Positions 1 to 7,301 of a DNA stretch of 22,806 nt are shown here, piece after piece; positions within the stretch are counted from its first letter, which is position 1; every line of letters starts with the position of its first letter. The notes beneath the pieces were generated by a model that did not search any database, was not told the origin of the DNA, and worked only from the letters and a program-made list of their open reading frames with translations. The DNA is from an uncultured bacterium (GTDB lineage Bacteria > Cyanobacteriota > Vampirovibrionia > Gastranaerophilales > Gastranaerophilaceae): positions 1 to 22,806 of the forward strand of contig USCK01000012.1 of assembly GCA_900553205.1 (NCBI GenBank). Reading direction: 5' to 3'. Both the position numbers and the translations under genes were made by a program.

Positions 1-1
1 A

Positions 2-994
2 ATTCAAGGTGAAAAGAACGATGGAAATATTCCATATAAATACGCAACATCTGTATTAGAACATATAAATGGTAAAAAACTCAGTCTAAATGCAAAATCT
101 AGTATGGAAAAATTAAAATTTATGGTGAAAGATATAGAAGTTGTAAAGAATGATTTGAGTGAGGCGATAAAAAATAATGATGCCGAAGAAATATTCAAAT
201 ATTTAGGTTATATAAAAAATGATACAAAACAAAAATCGTCACAAGGTTTTATTTCAAGAATAAAGAATATAATTTTTCCAAATAAAGAAAAGGAAAAGAT
301 TGCTTCAGAAGGTTTGACGCTTGATTTTTATAAGCAACCAGGTTCTTTTAGTAAATTTTCTCATAATTCAATATATGGGAATATGACGTTTGAGGATCTT
401 GGAATTGATGAAAACCGACTTTTAGAAAAGGTTAAAATCATACGTGGTGATGCGTTTTTTAAGGACAGTAATTTAACTTCGTTGCATAATGTTGAGAGTA
501 TAGGTGGTGATGCAAGGTTTTACGAATCTAAAATTAAAAAATTAGGGAATTTAAAACATATTGGAGGTTCTGCTGATTTTTCATATTCTAAAATTACAAA
601 CTTGAATAATTTAGAGAGCATTGGAGGAACTGCGACTTTTTGCAATTCAAAAATTACATCGTTGAATCATTTGAAAAGCGTTGGAGGTAGTGTTAGACTA
701 ACTGATTCTGAATTGAATAATTTGGGAGATTTAAGTAGTGTTGGAGGTTCAATATTTTTTGATAACTCTAAAATAAAATCATTAAATCATTTAAAAAGGG
801 TTGAAAAAGATATCTCTTTTACAAATAGTATGATAGAAAACCTTGGAGAACTTGAATATGTCGGAGGGTGTAAAAAGGGACTAAATCCAGAAATTGATAT
901 ATCAAGATTAAAGAAAACAGATAATGTAGTTTCTAAAGAAACTAACCATCAAATGGATGAAAGTAGTTTTTTTGTAGATATTATGAATTTATAA
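2..994 (+). CDS. Repeat protein with seven 20-residue repeats, 5' end outside window
   Basis: The frame is open from base 2 with no stop, so the ATG at 104 is probably internal and the true start lies left of the window. The N-terminal part is charged and helical-looking. From base 443 (residue 114 counted from the ATG at 104) to about 862 there are seven tandem repeats of 20 residues. The consensus is roughly GG-x-A-x-F-x-x-SKI-x-x-L-x-x-L-x-x-I/V, for example GGSADFSYSKITNLNNLESI. Regularly spaced hydrophobic positions and the short period suggest a beta-solenoid or leucine-rich-repeat-like fold, probably for binding a partner. The last repeat is less regular and is followed by a polar tail. 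No catalytic motif is seen and I do not recognise a named family. The gene converges on the minus-strand gene ending at 1024, with only 29 bases between them. Confidence 0.75.
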   Translation: MQGEKNDGNIPYKYATSVLEHINGKKLSLNAKSSMEKLKFMVKDIEVVKNDLSEAIKNNDAEEIFKYLGYIKNDTKQKSSQGFISRIKNIIFPNKEKEKIASEGLTLDFYKQPGSFSKFSHNSIYGNMTFEDLGIDENRLLEKVKIIRGDAFFKDSNLTSLHNVESIGGDARFYESKIKKLGNLKHIGGSADFSYSKITNLNNLESIGGTATFCNSKITSLNHLKSVGGSVRLTDSELNNLGDLSSVGGSIFFDNSKIKSLNHLKRVEKDISFTNSMIENLGELEYVGGCKKGLNPEIDISRLKKTDNVVSKETNHQMDESSFFVDIMNL

Positions 995-1023
995 TGTCAA
1001 AATTTGTGGCTAAATAAAATATT

Positions 1024-1746
1024 TTATTTTAACAGATGTCTTTTTTGTAGCCCATTTAGAATTCTAAATCTTAGGTAATTTCTAAAATCTCCCATTTCTG
1101 CTCTGAAATTATTAAATGTTTTGTGAGGCATTTGGTGTTGTTCTGCAAGTTTATCTACTTTATTAAAATCTTTAATAAGTCCGGTTTTAAACCTATCTGG
1201 TTGATATACTGTCCAAGCTTGATGAGGGTAGTATGAAGAACGACATTCGTTAGTGTTTTGGTTGAGCAACATTTGTTCAAACATAGGGTAACTTAAATCG
1301 TGGTATTCTTGTTTAATGTTATTTTTGTATTTTTTTAATTTTTCTGGCATTATAACTTCAGGAGTTGAGATTTCTTCATCTTCGTAATGGAATTTTTCTA
1401 GGTATTCCATAGAGCCAATTCCAACTATTTGGATTGATTTAGAGAATTTTTCTAAAATTCCCATATCATCTGCGTAGTTTGACATTACTTCAAGGAAAGA
1501 AGTGACTCCTTTTCCTGTTGAAATATAATCGGTTAATACGGTTTTTTTACCTGTTTTTTCAAAGTTATCAACAATAGTTTTTGGGTCAGCTTTAGCCCTT
1601 TTTAAGTATTTACGATAGGCAGTAATTTCTTCTTTTGTTGGTGCTAAGTTATCTTTTCTAACCATACCTTCTGTTTTGTCAGGTAAGTACCAATATTTTG
1701 AAAACGCAACAAATTTATAGTTCTTAGGGTCTATTCCGTCCTTCAT
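1024..1746 (-). CDS. C-terminal part of a TGA-interrupted protein, possibly phosphoribosyltransferase-like
   Basis: This 240-residue frame begins with an ATG lying directly after the TGA that ends the frame at 1747-2220, and it is in the same frame. No Shine-Dalgarno sequence precedes the ATG: the upstream bases are coding sequence of the other half. It is therefore best read as the second half of one 398-codon gene. The segment KKTVLTDYISTGKGVTSFLEV near residues 67-87 resembles the PRPP-binding loop of phosphoribosyltransferases, which usually reads 'DD..tTG.T'. The usual acidic pair is only one Asp here, so the match is weak. The rest is charged, with a C-terminal helical segment. Function unknown. 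It could be a dead fragment or part of a gene that is still read through. Confidence 0.6.
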   Translation of the reverse strand: MKDGIDPKNYKFVAFSKYWYLPDKTEGMVRKDNLAPTKEEITAYRKYLKRAKADPKTIVDNFEKTGKKTVLTDYISTGKGVTSFLEVMSNYADDMGILEKFSKSIQIVGIGSMEYLEKFHYEDEEISTPEVIMPEKLKKYKNNIKQEYHDLSYPMFEQMLLNQNTNECRSSYYPHQAWTVYQPDRFKTGLIKDFNKVDKLAEQHQMPHKTFNNFRAEMGDFRNYLRFRILNGLQKRHLLK

Positions 1747-2220
1747 TCAAGAAGCAGCATCTAAGAACCATTTTGGACTTCTACCTACGCTGATAATTGG
1801 TTGGTCTTTGAATTTGGTATATATTTGAGCAGTTTTGATAAATTCATTCATTGTAAAATCAGTTTTAAGAGGTAGACTTGCATATTTTTTGTCATATAGA
1901 TTGTTTACATTTGCTTGTAAAACTTTATCGAAATCATTACAACGTTTTTCGTAAAATTCAATTTTATAAGGTTTAAGGTTTTTATATGTATTGTAATCAA
2001 TATCTTGAATAGTTCTATTATGAGAATCACTAGGGTTGCGTGAACCAAAATGTATGTTTGTTAATATATTGGCTTGAGCATATGCATTATTTGGTAAATT
2101 GTTTAAATTTATTTGTTGAGTATTATTTCCTGCAAAATGTAGGTTGTTTTGTTTGATAGGACTTGTTGAAGTCTTTTGTGGTTGAGATAGTTTGTGATAG
2201 TTGATATTTGATACTAGCAT
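1747..2220 (-). CDS. N-terminal part of a TGA-interrupted protein
   Basis: The ATG at 2220 is preferred over the TTG at 2232 because GGGGA sits five bases before it. The first 35 residues are polar and low-complexity, rich in Asn, Gln, Ser and Lys, and contain LHFAG, a short leader of a kind I associate with Gastranaerophilales proteins (inference). The frame ends with a TGA at 1747-1749, immediately followed in the same frame by ATG and 240 further codons. Just before the stop is PIISVGRSPKWFLDAAS, which runs naturally into the next half (MKDGIDPKNYKF). A TGG-to-TGA change in a single gene explains this simply. No selenocysteine hairpin was recognised after the TGA. Confidence 0.6.
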   Translation of the reverse strand: MLVSNINYHKLSQPQKTSTSPIKQNNLHFAGNNTQQINLNNLPNNAYAQANILTNIHFGSRNPSDSHNRTIQDIDYNTYKNLKPYKIEFYEKRCNDFDKVLQANVNNLYDKKYASLPLKTDFTMNEFIKTAQIYTKFKDQPIISVGRSPKWFLDAAS

Positions 2221-2290
2221 ATTTTTCCCCAATTTTTTATCTTGTAATATTTTATAAACCTTGTAAATAATATTTTTGCTAGTTAAAAAT

Positions 2291-2323
2291 AAAAAAACGG
2301 GCGAAATTTAATTCGTCCGTTTT
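2291..2323 (-). terminator. Intrinsic terminator of the NfeD-SPFH operon
   Basis: AAAACGGGCGAA (2294-2305) and TTCGTCCGTTTT (2312-2323) form a 12-bp stem with one G.U pair and a 6-base loop. Read on the minus strand the stem is followed by a run of T (plus-strand A at 2291-2297). It lies 23 bases after the SPFH stop codon. Confidence 0.85.
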
Positions 2324-2345
2324 GTTAAAAATGTTTTGTTAAATC

Positions 2346-3314
2346 TTATTTATCAAACATTTGTTTAATGCCATCGACAGAGCTTAGGATTCCTGTTGCT
2401 TCGTAAGGCATATAAACAACTTTGTTATCTTTGCCTGATGTTATTGTTTTCATTGTTTCTAGGTACTTCATCGCAATTAAGTATTTGTCAGGTTGTCCTT
2501 TATCTGCAAGTGCATCAATAATTTTTTGAATAGCTTGTTTTTCACCATCAGCTTCAAGGATTCTAGCTTGCTTTTCTCCGTCTGCTCTTAGGATTGCAGC
2601 TTGTTTTTGACCTTCAGCTCTGTTAATTGCGGCTTCTTTTTCACCTTCTGCTTGTAAGATTGCAGCTTTCTTTTGTCCTTCTGCTTCAAGAATTGCAGCA
2701 CGTCTGTCACGTTCAGCTTTCATTTGTTTTTCCATTGCAGTTTGAATATCTACAGGAGGAATAATGTCTTGAAGCTCAACTCTGTTGACTTTTACACCCC
2801 ATTTATTTGTTGCCTCATCAAGAATTGCTCTTAATTCTTGGTTGATTTTGTCACGAGAAACCAAAGTTTCATCAAGGTCTATTTGTCCAACAAGGTTTCT
2901 AAGTGTTGTTTGGGTAAGCTTTTCTATAGCTTCAGGTAAGTTTTCAATCTCATAAACTGCTGATTTTGGGTCAACTATTTGGAAGTACAAAAGAGCATTA
3001 ATACTAATTGAAACATTATCTTTTGTAATTACATTTTGACGAGGAAAATCATAAACAGTTTCTCTTAAATCAATTCTTTCTTTTTCTTTTACAAAAGAAT
3101 ATGATTTGCCATCAAGTCCTTTTTGAGAGATTTTCCAAGAGATAGGTCTTGGGGTTTCAATTATTGGGAATATAAAATTAAGCCCAGATTCAAGTATTCT
3201 TTCAAATTTTCCTAATCGTTCTATGATTACAACTTCTGCCTGTTTTACAATAATTACCCCTTTGTACACAAATATAACTGCGGCAGCAATTAATAATAAA
3301 GTCACTATAGACAT
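2346..3314 (-). CDS. SPFH/band 7 membrane protein (paraslipin/QmcA type)
   Basis: The predicted 322-residue protein has one N-terminal membrane segment (residues 2-22), then an SPFH/band 7 domain (about 22-190) with the family-typical stretches VYDFPRQNVITKDN and LPEAIEKLTQTTLRN. A coiled-coil arm (about 198-262) follows, built of repeated A-E/D-G-x-K-x-A-x-I units. Proteins of this kind assemble into large cages or microdomains in the cytoplasmic membrane and work with an NfeD partner and often a protease. Here NfeD is encoded directly upstream. A longer frame begins at 3350, but the ATG at 3314 is preferred: it has a strong AGGGGGA ribosome-binding site, keeps the membrane segment at the extreme N-terminus, and avoids overlap with the NfeD gene, which ends at 3331. 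Confidence 0.93.
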   Translation of the reverse strand: MSIVTLLLIAAAVIFVYKGVIIVKQAEVVIIERLGKFERILESGLNFIFPIIETPRPISWKISQKGLDGKSYSFVKEKERIDLRETVYDFPRQNVITKDNVSISINALLYFQIVDPKSAVYEIENLPEAIEKLTQTTLRNLVGQIDLDETLVSRDKINQELRAILDEATNKWGVKVNRVELQDIIPPVDIQTAMEKQMKAERDRRAAILEAEGQKKAAILQAEGEKEAAINRAEGQKQAAILRADGEKQARILEADGEKQAIQKIIDALADKGQPDKYLIAMKYLETMKTITSGKDNKVVYMPYEATGILSSVDGIKQMFDK

Positions 3315-3318
3315 AAAA

Positions 3319-3326
3319 ATCCCCCT
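3319..3326 (-). promoter_or_regulatory. Ribosome-binding site deciding the SPFH start
   Basis: Minus-strand AGGGGGAT lies a few bases upstream of the ATG at 3314. It supports that start over the upstream in-frame ATG at 3350. Confidence 0.8.
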
Positions 3327-3330
3327 ATGT

Positions 3331-3759
3331 TTATTTTTTGAGTTTAACACTCATGATTAAACTTTCATGTTTTACAATTTCCACAATAGAACCTATTGGG
3401 ATAATTTCATTATTTATAGAACGAGCGTTCCATCTTTCGTCATAAATAGAAATAACTCCAGAATTAGAAGTTACTTCTTCGATAACTTTTGCAGTTTGTC
3501 CGATGTATTTACTTTCCATACCTGTTTTTGAGTTCTTTTGGTTTTTTGATTTGATAAGCAAAGGTCGTAAAAACCAAAGTAAAAGAAGTGACAAAACAAC
3601 AAATATAAGCATTAATATATTAATATCAGTAATTATAAAAGAGGCAATCGCTGTAATAAATGATGCTATTGCAAAGTTGAGAAAGAATAGCATTGGAGTG
3701 AACATTTCTAAAACAAGAAATATAAGTCCTAATATTACAAGTAATTGCCACATAATCAT
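3331..3759 (-). CDS. NfeD-like membrane protein
   Basis: A 142-residue protein with two or three hydrophobic segments in its first half (roughly residues 3-25, 27-45 and 47-66) and a small soluble C-terminal domain (about 80-142). The C-terminal part reads YIGQTAKVIEE...ERWNARSINNEIIPIGSIVEIV, the OB-fold pattern of the NfeD family. NfeD proteins pair with SPFH proteins in the membrane, and the SPFH gene follows immediately. The ATG at 3759 has AAGGTG five bases upstream; a second ATG two codons later is possible. It is probably co-transcribed with the SPFH gene up to the terminator at 2291. Confidence 0.9.
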   Translation of the reverse strand: MIMWQLLVILGLIFLVLEMFTPMLFFLNFAIASFITAIASFIITDINILMLIFVVLSLLLLWFLRPLLIKSKNQKNSKTGMESKYIGQTAKVIEEVTSNSGVISIYDERWNARSINNEIIPIGSIVEIVKHESLIMSVKLKK

Positions 3760-3792
3760 AAATTCACCTTAACATAGTTATTGTGTAAATAT

Positions 3793-3806
3793 AATAGTTA
3801 ACTATT
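3793..3806. repeat. 14-bp perfect palindrome at the DUF1858 stop codon
   Basis: AATAGTTAACTATT is fully self-complementary and overlaps the stop codon of the DUF1858 gene, about 35 bases upstream of the NfeD start. It could be an operator for the NfeD-SPFH operon or a weak processing hairpin. The sequence does not decide. Confidence 0.4.
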
Positions 3807-4005
3807 TATTGATAAGTTCGTTAATATCATTAACCATATCATCAGGGTTGAAACCGTGAACACGAGCTCCTGCTTCTAAGTTTTCAAAACGAGCTGCTGC
3901 ACAACCTATGCAACCAAGACCGTATTTAGCAAAAATCTCTAAACTTTCAGGATATTGTTGAACGATATCCATAATACCCATTTCTTTTGTAACTTTCTTT
4001 TCCAT
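3802..4005 (-). CDS. DUF1858 two-cysteine small protein
   Basis: A 67-residue protein matching the DUF1858 / hybrid-cluster-protein-associated family: V-T-K-E-M opening, helix PESLEIFAKYGLGC, then C32-I-G-C35 and a second helix FENLEAGARVHG. Family members are small helical proteins whose CxGC pair is thought to act in redox or metal chemistry, often in anaerobes. The start is firm: AAAGGAGC lies just upstream of the ATG. It is followed by NfeD-SPFH on the same strand with 42 bases between, so it may share their transcript. The biological role is not known from the sequence. Confidence 0.9.
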   Translation of the reverse strand: MEKKVTKEMGIMDIVQQYPESLEIFAKYGLGCIGCAAARFENLEAGARVHGFNPDDMVNDINELINK

Positions 4006-4102
4006 AGTTTTAGCTCCTTTATAAAATTGATAAGTTTATTTTGTTGACTTTAAAAAAATCATCATTAAATAAATTGTACAACAAAAAGTGAGGTTTTCAA
4101 AG

Positions 4103-4273
4103 ATGGGTTTTATCAAGAATTTATTTAACAACAATGAATCAACAGTAATCGGTTTATGTGATTTGAAACGCAAACAGTCAGAAAATATTATTTATGAAAC
4201 GAAGGCTTATGTTTTAAATCAACTATTTATGGAAACACCTGAAAACAATATATTGTTACAACGGGTGATATAA
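4103..4273 (+). CDS. Small hypothetical protein (56 aa)
   Basis: A short frame, MGFIKNLFNNNESTVIGLCD then a charged helical stretch and a C-terminal ILLQRVI. GTGAGG about nine bases before the ATG at 4103 can serve as ribosome-binding site; the GTG at 4088 is an alternative start giving 61 residues. It is divergent from the DUF1858 gene. A TTGACT at 4044-4049 could be a -35 element, but no good -10 follows. No known family recognised. The positively charged, hydrophobic N-terminus (FIKNLF) could touch membrane. It may not be a real gene. Confidence 0.45.
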   Translation: MGFIKNLFNNNESTVIGLCDLKRKQSENIIYETKAYVLNQLFMETPENNILLQRVI

Positions 4274-4297
4274 TATAGCATCTCATATTCTATTCCA

Positions 4298-4382
4298 AAA
4301 ACTGATAAGCGAGAGAACAAACGAAGGTTAAGAAAATAACATATTAGGTTATAAAACAGGTTTTATTTCGCTTGTCAGTTTT
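4298..4382. other. Structured intergenic segment (long inverted repeat with internal hairpin)
   Basis: AAAACTGATAAGCG (4298-4311) pairs with CGCTTGTCAGTTTT (4369-4382) over 14 positions, 13 Watson-Crick and one G.U as RNA. Inside it ATAAAAC/GTTTTAT (4351-4366) forms a second small hairpin. The segment lies between two convergent small genes. It could be a small structured RNA, an extended 3' untranslated region or a decayed mobile palindrome. Confidence 0.4.
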
Positions 4383-4423
4383 GCATGTAGGATAAAGTAG
4401 TAAATCATTTAGATAATAATAAA

Positions 4424-4462
4424 TTATAGCTTATTTCGTTTATTTTATGAAATAAGCTATAA
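4424..4462. terminator. Hairpin after the small basic protein gene
   Basis: TTATAGCTTATTTC (4424-4437) and GAAATAAGCTATAA (4449-4462) are perfectly complementary over 14 bp with an 11-base loop. It sits 7 bases beyond the stop codon at 4470 on the minus strand. Neither side has a strong uninterrupted T-run, so termination is likely but not textbook. It could serve both converging genes. Confidence 0.6.
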
Positions 4463-4469
4463 ATCAATT

Positions 4470-4661
4470 CTATGCCATCATATCAAGATAATGAGAATAG
4501 CTGGATTCTTTGCCGATAGCTGAAATGCCACCCTGCAAAGGTTGTGTAAGTTTGTTTGGTTGAGCCAATTTTGTAGCTATAGCTTTAGCTGTTTTTGCAG
4601 TTTGTTTTGTTTTTTGAGGTGCCGTGTGAACACCCAAGTTTCTTCCTAATCCTTTTACCAT
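4470..4661 (-). CDS. Small basic hypothetical protein (63 aa)
   Basis: The ATG at 4661 is chosen over an in-frame ATG at 4715 because AAGGAG lies seven bases before it and the promoter at 4694-4722 would place the transcript start downstream of 4715. The product begins MVKGLGRNLGVHTAPQ, is rich in Lys, Thr, Ala and Gln (KTKQTAKTAKAIATKLAQ), and ends SSYSHYLDMMA. No membrane segment or known domain is visible. The strong promoter, strong ribosome-binding site and following hairpin argue that it is a genuinely expressed, monocistronic gene. Function unknown. Confidence 0.7.
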   Translation of the reverse strand: MVKGLGRNLGVHTAPQKTKQTAKTAKAIATKLAQPNKLTQPLQGGISAIGKESSYSHYLDMMA

Positions 4662-4693
4662 GATATAACTCCTTCCCTTTGTGTATGAACACA

Positions 4694-4722
4694 ATAATAT
4701 AGATTTTTCTGGCAAGTGTCAA
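4694..4722 (-). promoter_or_regulatory. Sigma-70-type promoter for the small basic protein gene
   Basis: On the minus strand TTGACA (4717-4722) is followed after exactly 17 bases by TATTAT (4694-4699). This predicts a start near 4687 and a leader of about 25 bases to the ATG at 4661. Confidence 0.8.
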
Positions 4723-4765
4723 TTAAATCAAGGGAATTTTAACAAAATGTAATATTAAGTGTATT

Positions 4766-5479
4766 TTATACACATATCATTACATATATAGGATTATAGG
4801 TAAGTTTTATTCCTTTTGGGCATAGGGTTTTATATCCGTTCTCAAATTCTTTCAAATCTGATTTTGTCCAATGGTTATTGCTTATTGCATTAACTCCTGT
4901 ATATTTCAAATGCTTCAAAACATCTTTGGGAGTGTCAAACTCAAGCTCTATTCTATCCTCAAAAATCTCTTGAGGTTTTAGTAAAGAATTTAACTCTTGA
5001 ACAGTTTTATACTTTAACCCTGCGCCTGTCAATTTTGATATCTCTAACAAATTATCAGTCCCGAATGTTGAAAATAATAAAATGCCTTTAGGGGTTAAGC
5101 AATTCTTTAATTTCTCGATAAACTTAGGTAAATTGTCTATCCATTGGAACACAGCATTTGAAATAATCAAATCGTATTTCTCTTGAAACTCATAAGTTTC
5201 AATATCTGAGTGATAAAATCTTATATCAGGTGAAATCTTGCCGATATAATTTCTGCATTCTTCAACAATATCTATTGCGCAATAATCTTTTGCAGAAAAT
5301 TCTCTGACAAGTTTTTCTGTCAAAAGCCCACTGCCACAACCTAATTCCAATATCTTTTCAGGTTGGCAATTTATCATACCGACAAGTCTATCTGCCATTT
5401 TGCTTTGTACGATAGAATTATCTTTGTATGTTTTTAAATTTCGGCTAAATCTTTTTTTGACAAGTGTTTTATCTATCAT
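4766..5479 (-). CDS. bioC: BioC, malonyl-ACP O-methyltransferase
   Basis: A 237-residue class I SAM-dependent methyltransferase. Motif I is ILELGCGSGLLTEKL (about residues 43-57), followed by the acidic strand YCAIDI and the motif IV region YDLIISNAVFQWIDNLP, which is characteristic of BioC. BioC methylates the free carboxyl of malonyl-ACP so that fatty-acid enzymes can extend it to pimeloyl-ACP methyl ester for biotin. The ATG at 5479 overlaps the bioG stop as ATGA and has AGAGG upstream. A longer frame from 5494 would run further into bioG and is less likely. It is the last gene of the bioF-bioG-bioC operon. A short GTGTAT/ATACAC hairpin (4759-4773) spans its stop codon. Confidence 0.92.
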   Translation of the reverse strand: MIDKTLVKKRFSRNLKTYKDNSIVQSKMADRLVGMINCQPEKILELGCGSGLLTEKLVREFSAKDYCAIDIVEECRNYIGKISPDIRFYHSDIETYEFQEKYDLIISNAVFQWIDNLPKFIEKLKNCLTPKGILLFSTFGTDNLLEISKLTGAGLKYKTVQELNSLLKPQEIFEDRIELEFDTPKDVLKHLKYTGVNAISNNHWTKSDLKEFENGYKTLCPKGIKLTYNPIYVMICV

Positions 5480-6096
5480 AAAACCTCTGACCACTTACTA
5501 AATTTAAAGAACGGACAATGACCACTCTTTATTTTCTCTATAATGGCAGGATTCTTCCAATAATTCAACTGGTTTTTTGTCGGGATTATTTTATCCTCAT
5601 TGGAAACAATGACTTTGTCAAACGAAACATACCTGCCCTCAATTCCCATAAGGTTTTGTAATTCTTCTTTTTGTGATTCTAAACTTCGGTTAGAAAATTT
5701 GTTAATCGGAAGTGTTGTGTCAAACATTCGTTCCATAAATTTTTGACAACTAGATTGATTAAATCCTTTAACTGTTAATTTGTAAACTCTAGTAGGAATA
5801 CCATATTCATCATCAATAGGTTTTGGAGTTCCGTTTATCGCAATATATTTTTTTATGTTTCCAAAAGCTCTATCAAACAATGTAGAAATCATTACACCCA
5901 TAGACCAGCCTACAACATATTTTTCTTTATATTTATCAAGGTTTGGAAAATCTATATCTAAATCTCTATAATCATAAAGAATTAGCAAGTCGTAATCTTC
6001 TTTATCAAGGTGAGAAATGATGATTTCGTCCATACCCCAACCATTGAAAAAGATTATCAGTTTATTATTGTTGTTTTCATAAAATTTATATTTCAT
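5476..6096 (-). CDS. bioG: BioG-type (DUF452) pimeloyl-ACP methyl ester esterase
   Basis: A 206-residue alpha/beta-hydrolase of the BioG/DUF452 family. It opens with IIFFNGWGMDE, has the nucleophile elbow GWSMG (Ser65), INGTPKPIDDEYGIP (about residues 87-101), a likely acid in SNEDKIIP (Asp168), and the histidine in SGHCPFF (His193). The enzyme removes the methyl group added by BioC, releasing pimeloyl-ACP for BioF. Its position between bioF and bioC, with overlaps of 11 and 4 bases, supports the assignment. BioH, BioG, BioK and others are interchangeable esterases for this step; the GWG opening and family length point to BioG. Its weak ribosome-binding site suggests translational coupling to bioF. 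Confidence 0.9.
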   Translation of the reverse strand: MKYKFYENNNNKLIIFFNGWGMDEIIISHLDKEDYDLLILYDYRDLDIDFPNLDKYKEKYVVGWSMGVMISTLFDRAFGNIKKYIAINGTPKPIDDEYGIPTRVYKLTVKGFNQSSCQKFMERMFDTTLPINKFSNRSLESQKEELQNLMGIEGRYVSFDKVIVSNEDKIIPTKNQLNYWKNPAIIEKIKSGHCPFFKFSKWSEVL

Positions 6097-7234
6097 TTTT
6101 TATCACATCAAAAAGTCGTTTTACTTGTTCAAATTTCATATTCGCAGTGAGTGAAAGTCGCAAACGCGAGGTTCCGATAGGAACAGAAGGTGGTCTTATC
6201 GGTAATACAAAATAGCCGTATTCCCAAAGCTGCTGTGCAATTTTTTCTGCTTTGTCAGGACTTTTCATAACTATCGGTATAATTTGTGTTTCGGATATTG
6301 TATCCAAGCCGATTTCTGCAAGATATTTATGTATCTGAATAACCAATTTGGAAAGTTTTTCTCGTTGCTGTTCTACAACATCTTTTTTTTCAGTTAATAA
6401 CCAGTTTGTCCACATAATGTTTACAGGTGGAATTGATGTTGAAAAAATAAATGAACGAGCTTTGTTTGTCAGATACTCGATTATACTTTTGTTTGCAACC
6501 ACAAAAGCACCAAAAGATGAAAGAGCTTTTCCGAATGTTGCAGTAATAAGATCTACATCTCTATAATTTGACATACCTGCACAATTATCATCAATAGCAC
6601 CAAAAGCGTGTGCTTCGTCTATCATTAGTAAAGAATTATATTTCTTTTTTAATTCTATAAGTTTATCAATATCAGCAACATCGCCGTCCATACTGAATAC
6701 GGATTCTGAGATAATAATAGCTCTGTTATATTTATCTCTGTGCTTTTTCAATAATTCTTCCAAGTTCTCGTAATCAAGGTGTTTGTATCTGTAAAATGTG
6801 CCTTCTGAAAGTCGCATTCCGTCAATAATGCTGGCATGATTCAGTTTGTCACAGAATACTACATCACCTTTGCCTGCGAGAGTTGAAACAACACCAAGGT
6901 TACATTGATAACCTGTGTTGAAAACCAGTGCAGAATCTTTATGAAAAAGGTTTGCAACTGTTGTTTCCAATTTGTTATATATTTGGGAAGTTCCACTCAA
7001 AAGTCTTGCTGATGCAGAAGAAAAACAAAATTCAGGAGAATTTAAAAATTTGGTACAAAATTCTTCTACAAGAGCTTTGTTTGTACTTAGTCCCAAATAA
7101 TCGTTTGAAGAAAAATTGATAAGTTTTTTTCCGTTAATAACAGCATATTCTCCTTCTTTTTGTTCTATAGGAGAAATATGTCTAAACATATTATTTTCTT
7201 TTAATAATTTTAATTCATTTTCAATATTTTGCAT
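6086..7234 (-). CDS. bioF: BioF, 8-amino-7-oxononanoate synthase
   Basis: A 382-residue PLP enzyme of the alpha-oxoamine synthase family. Visible features are NDYLGLS (44-50), GTSQIYNKLE (81-90), the cofactor-stacking His in LNHASIIDG (His133), DEAHAFGAI (206-214) and the PLP lysine in TATFGKALSSFGAF (Lys236). It condenses pimeloyl-ACP with L-alanine to 8-amino-7-oxononanoate, the first committed step of biotin ring assembly. It is the first gene of the operon and overlaps bioG. The ATG at 7234 is used because it gives the usual family N-terminus; no clear ribosome-binding site is seen before it. bioA, bioD and bioB are not in the window. Confidence 0.95.
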   Translation of the reverse strand: MQNIENELKLLKENNMFRHISPIEQKEGEYAVINGKKLINFSSNDYLGLSTNKALVEEFCTKFLNSPEFCFSSASARLLSGTSQIYNKLETTVANLFHKDSALVFNTGYQCNLGVVSTLAGKGDVVFCDKLNHASIIDGMRLSEGTFYRYKHLDYENLEELLKKHRDKYNRAIIISESVFSMDGDVADIDKLIELKKKYNSLLMIDEAHAFGAIDDNCAGMSNYRDVDLITATFGKALSSFGAFVVANKSIIEYLTNKARSFIFSTSIPPVNIMWTNWLLTEKKDVVEQQREKLSKLVIQIHKYLAEIGLDTISETQIIPIVMKSPDKAEKIAQQLWEYGYFVLPIRPPSVPIGTSRLRLSLTANMKFEQVKRLFDVIKNEI

Positions 7235-7301
7235 AAGATAATTTTACTACAAACTTATTTTCTCGTTAATCCGTAATGTAGGTTAGATTCATTTAGACTT
7301 T

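Noticed and set aside
1747..1749. Selenocysteine codon or alternative genetic code
   Set aside because: No recognisable SECIS hairpin follows the TGA, and all other complete genes use TGA only as stop with TGG for Trp.
3503..3772. Plus-strand 89-codon frame opposite NfeD
   Set aside because: It mirrors the NfeD gene, which has clear family features and a ribosome-binding site.
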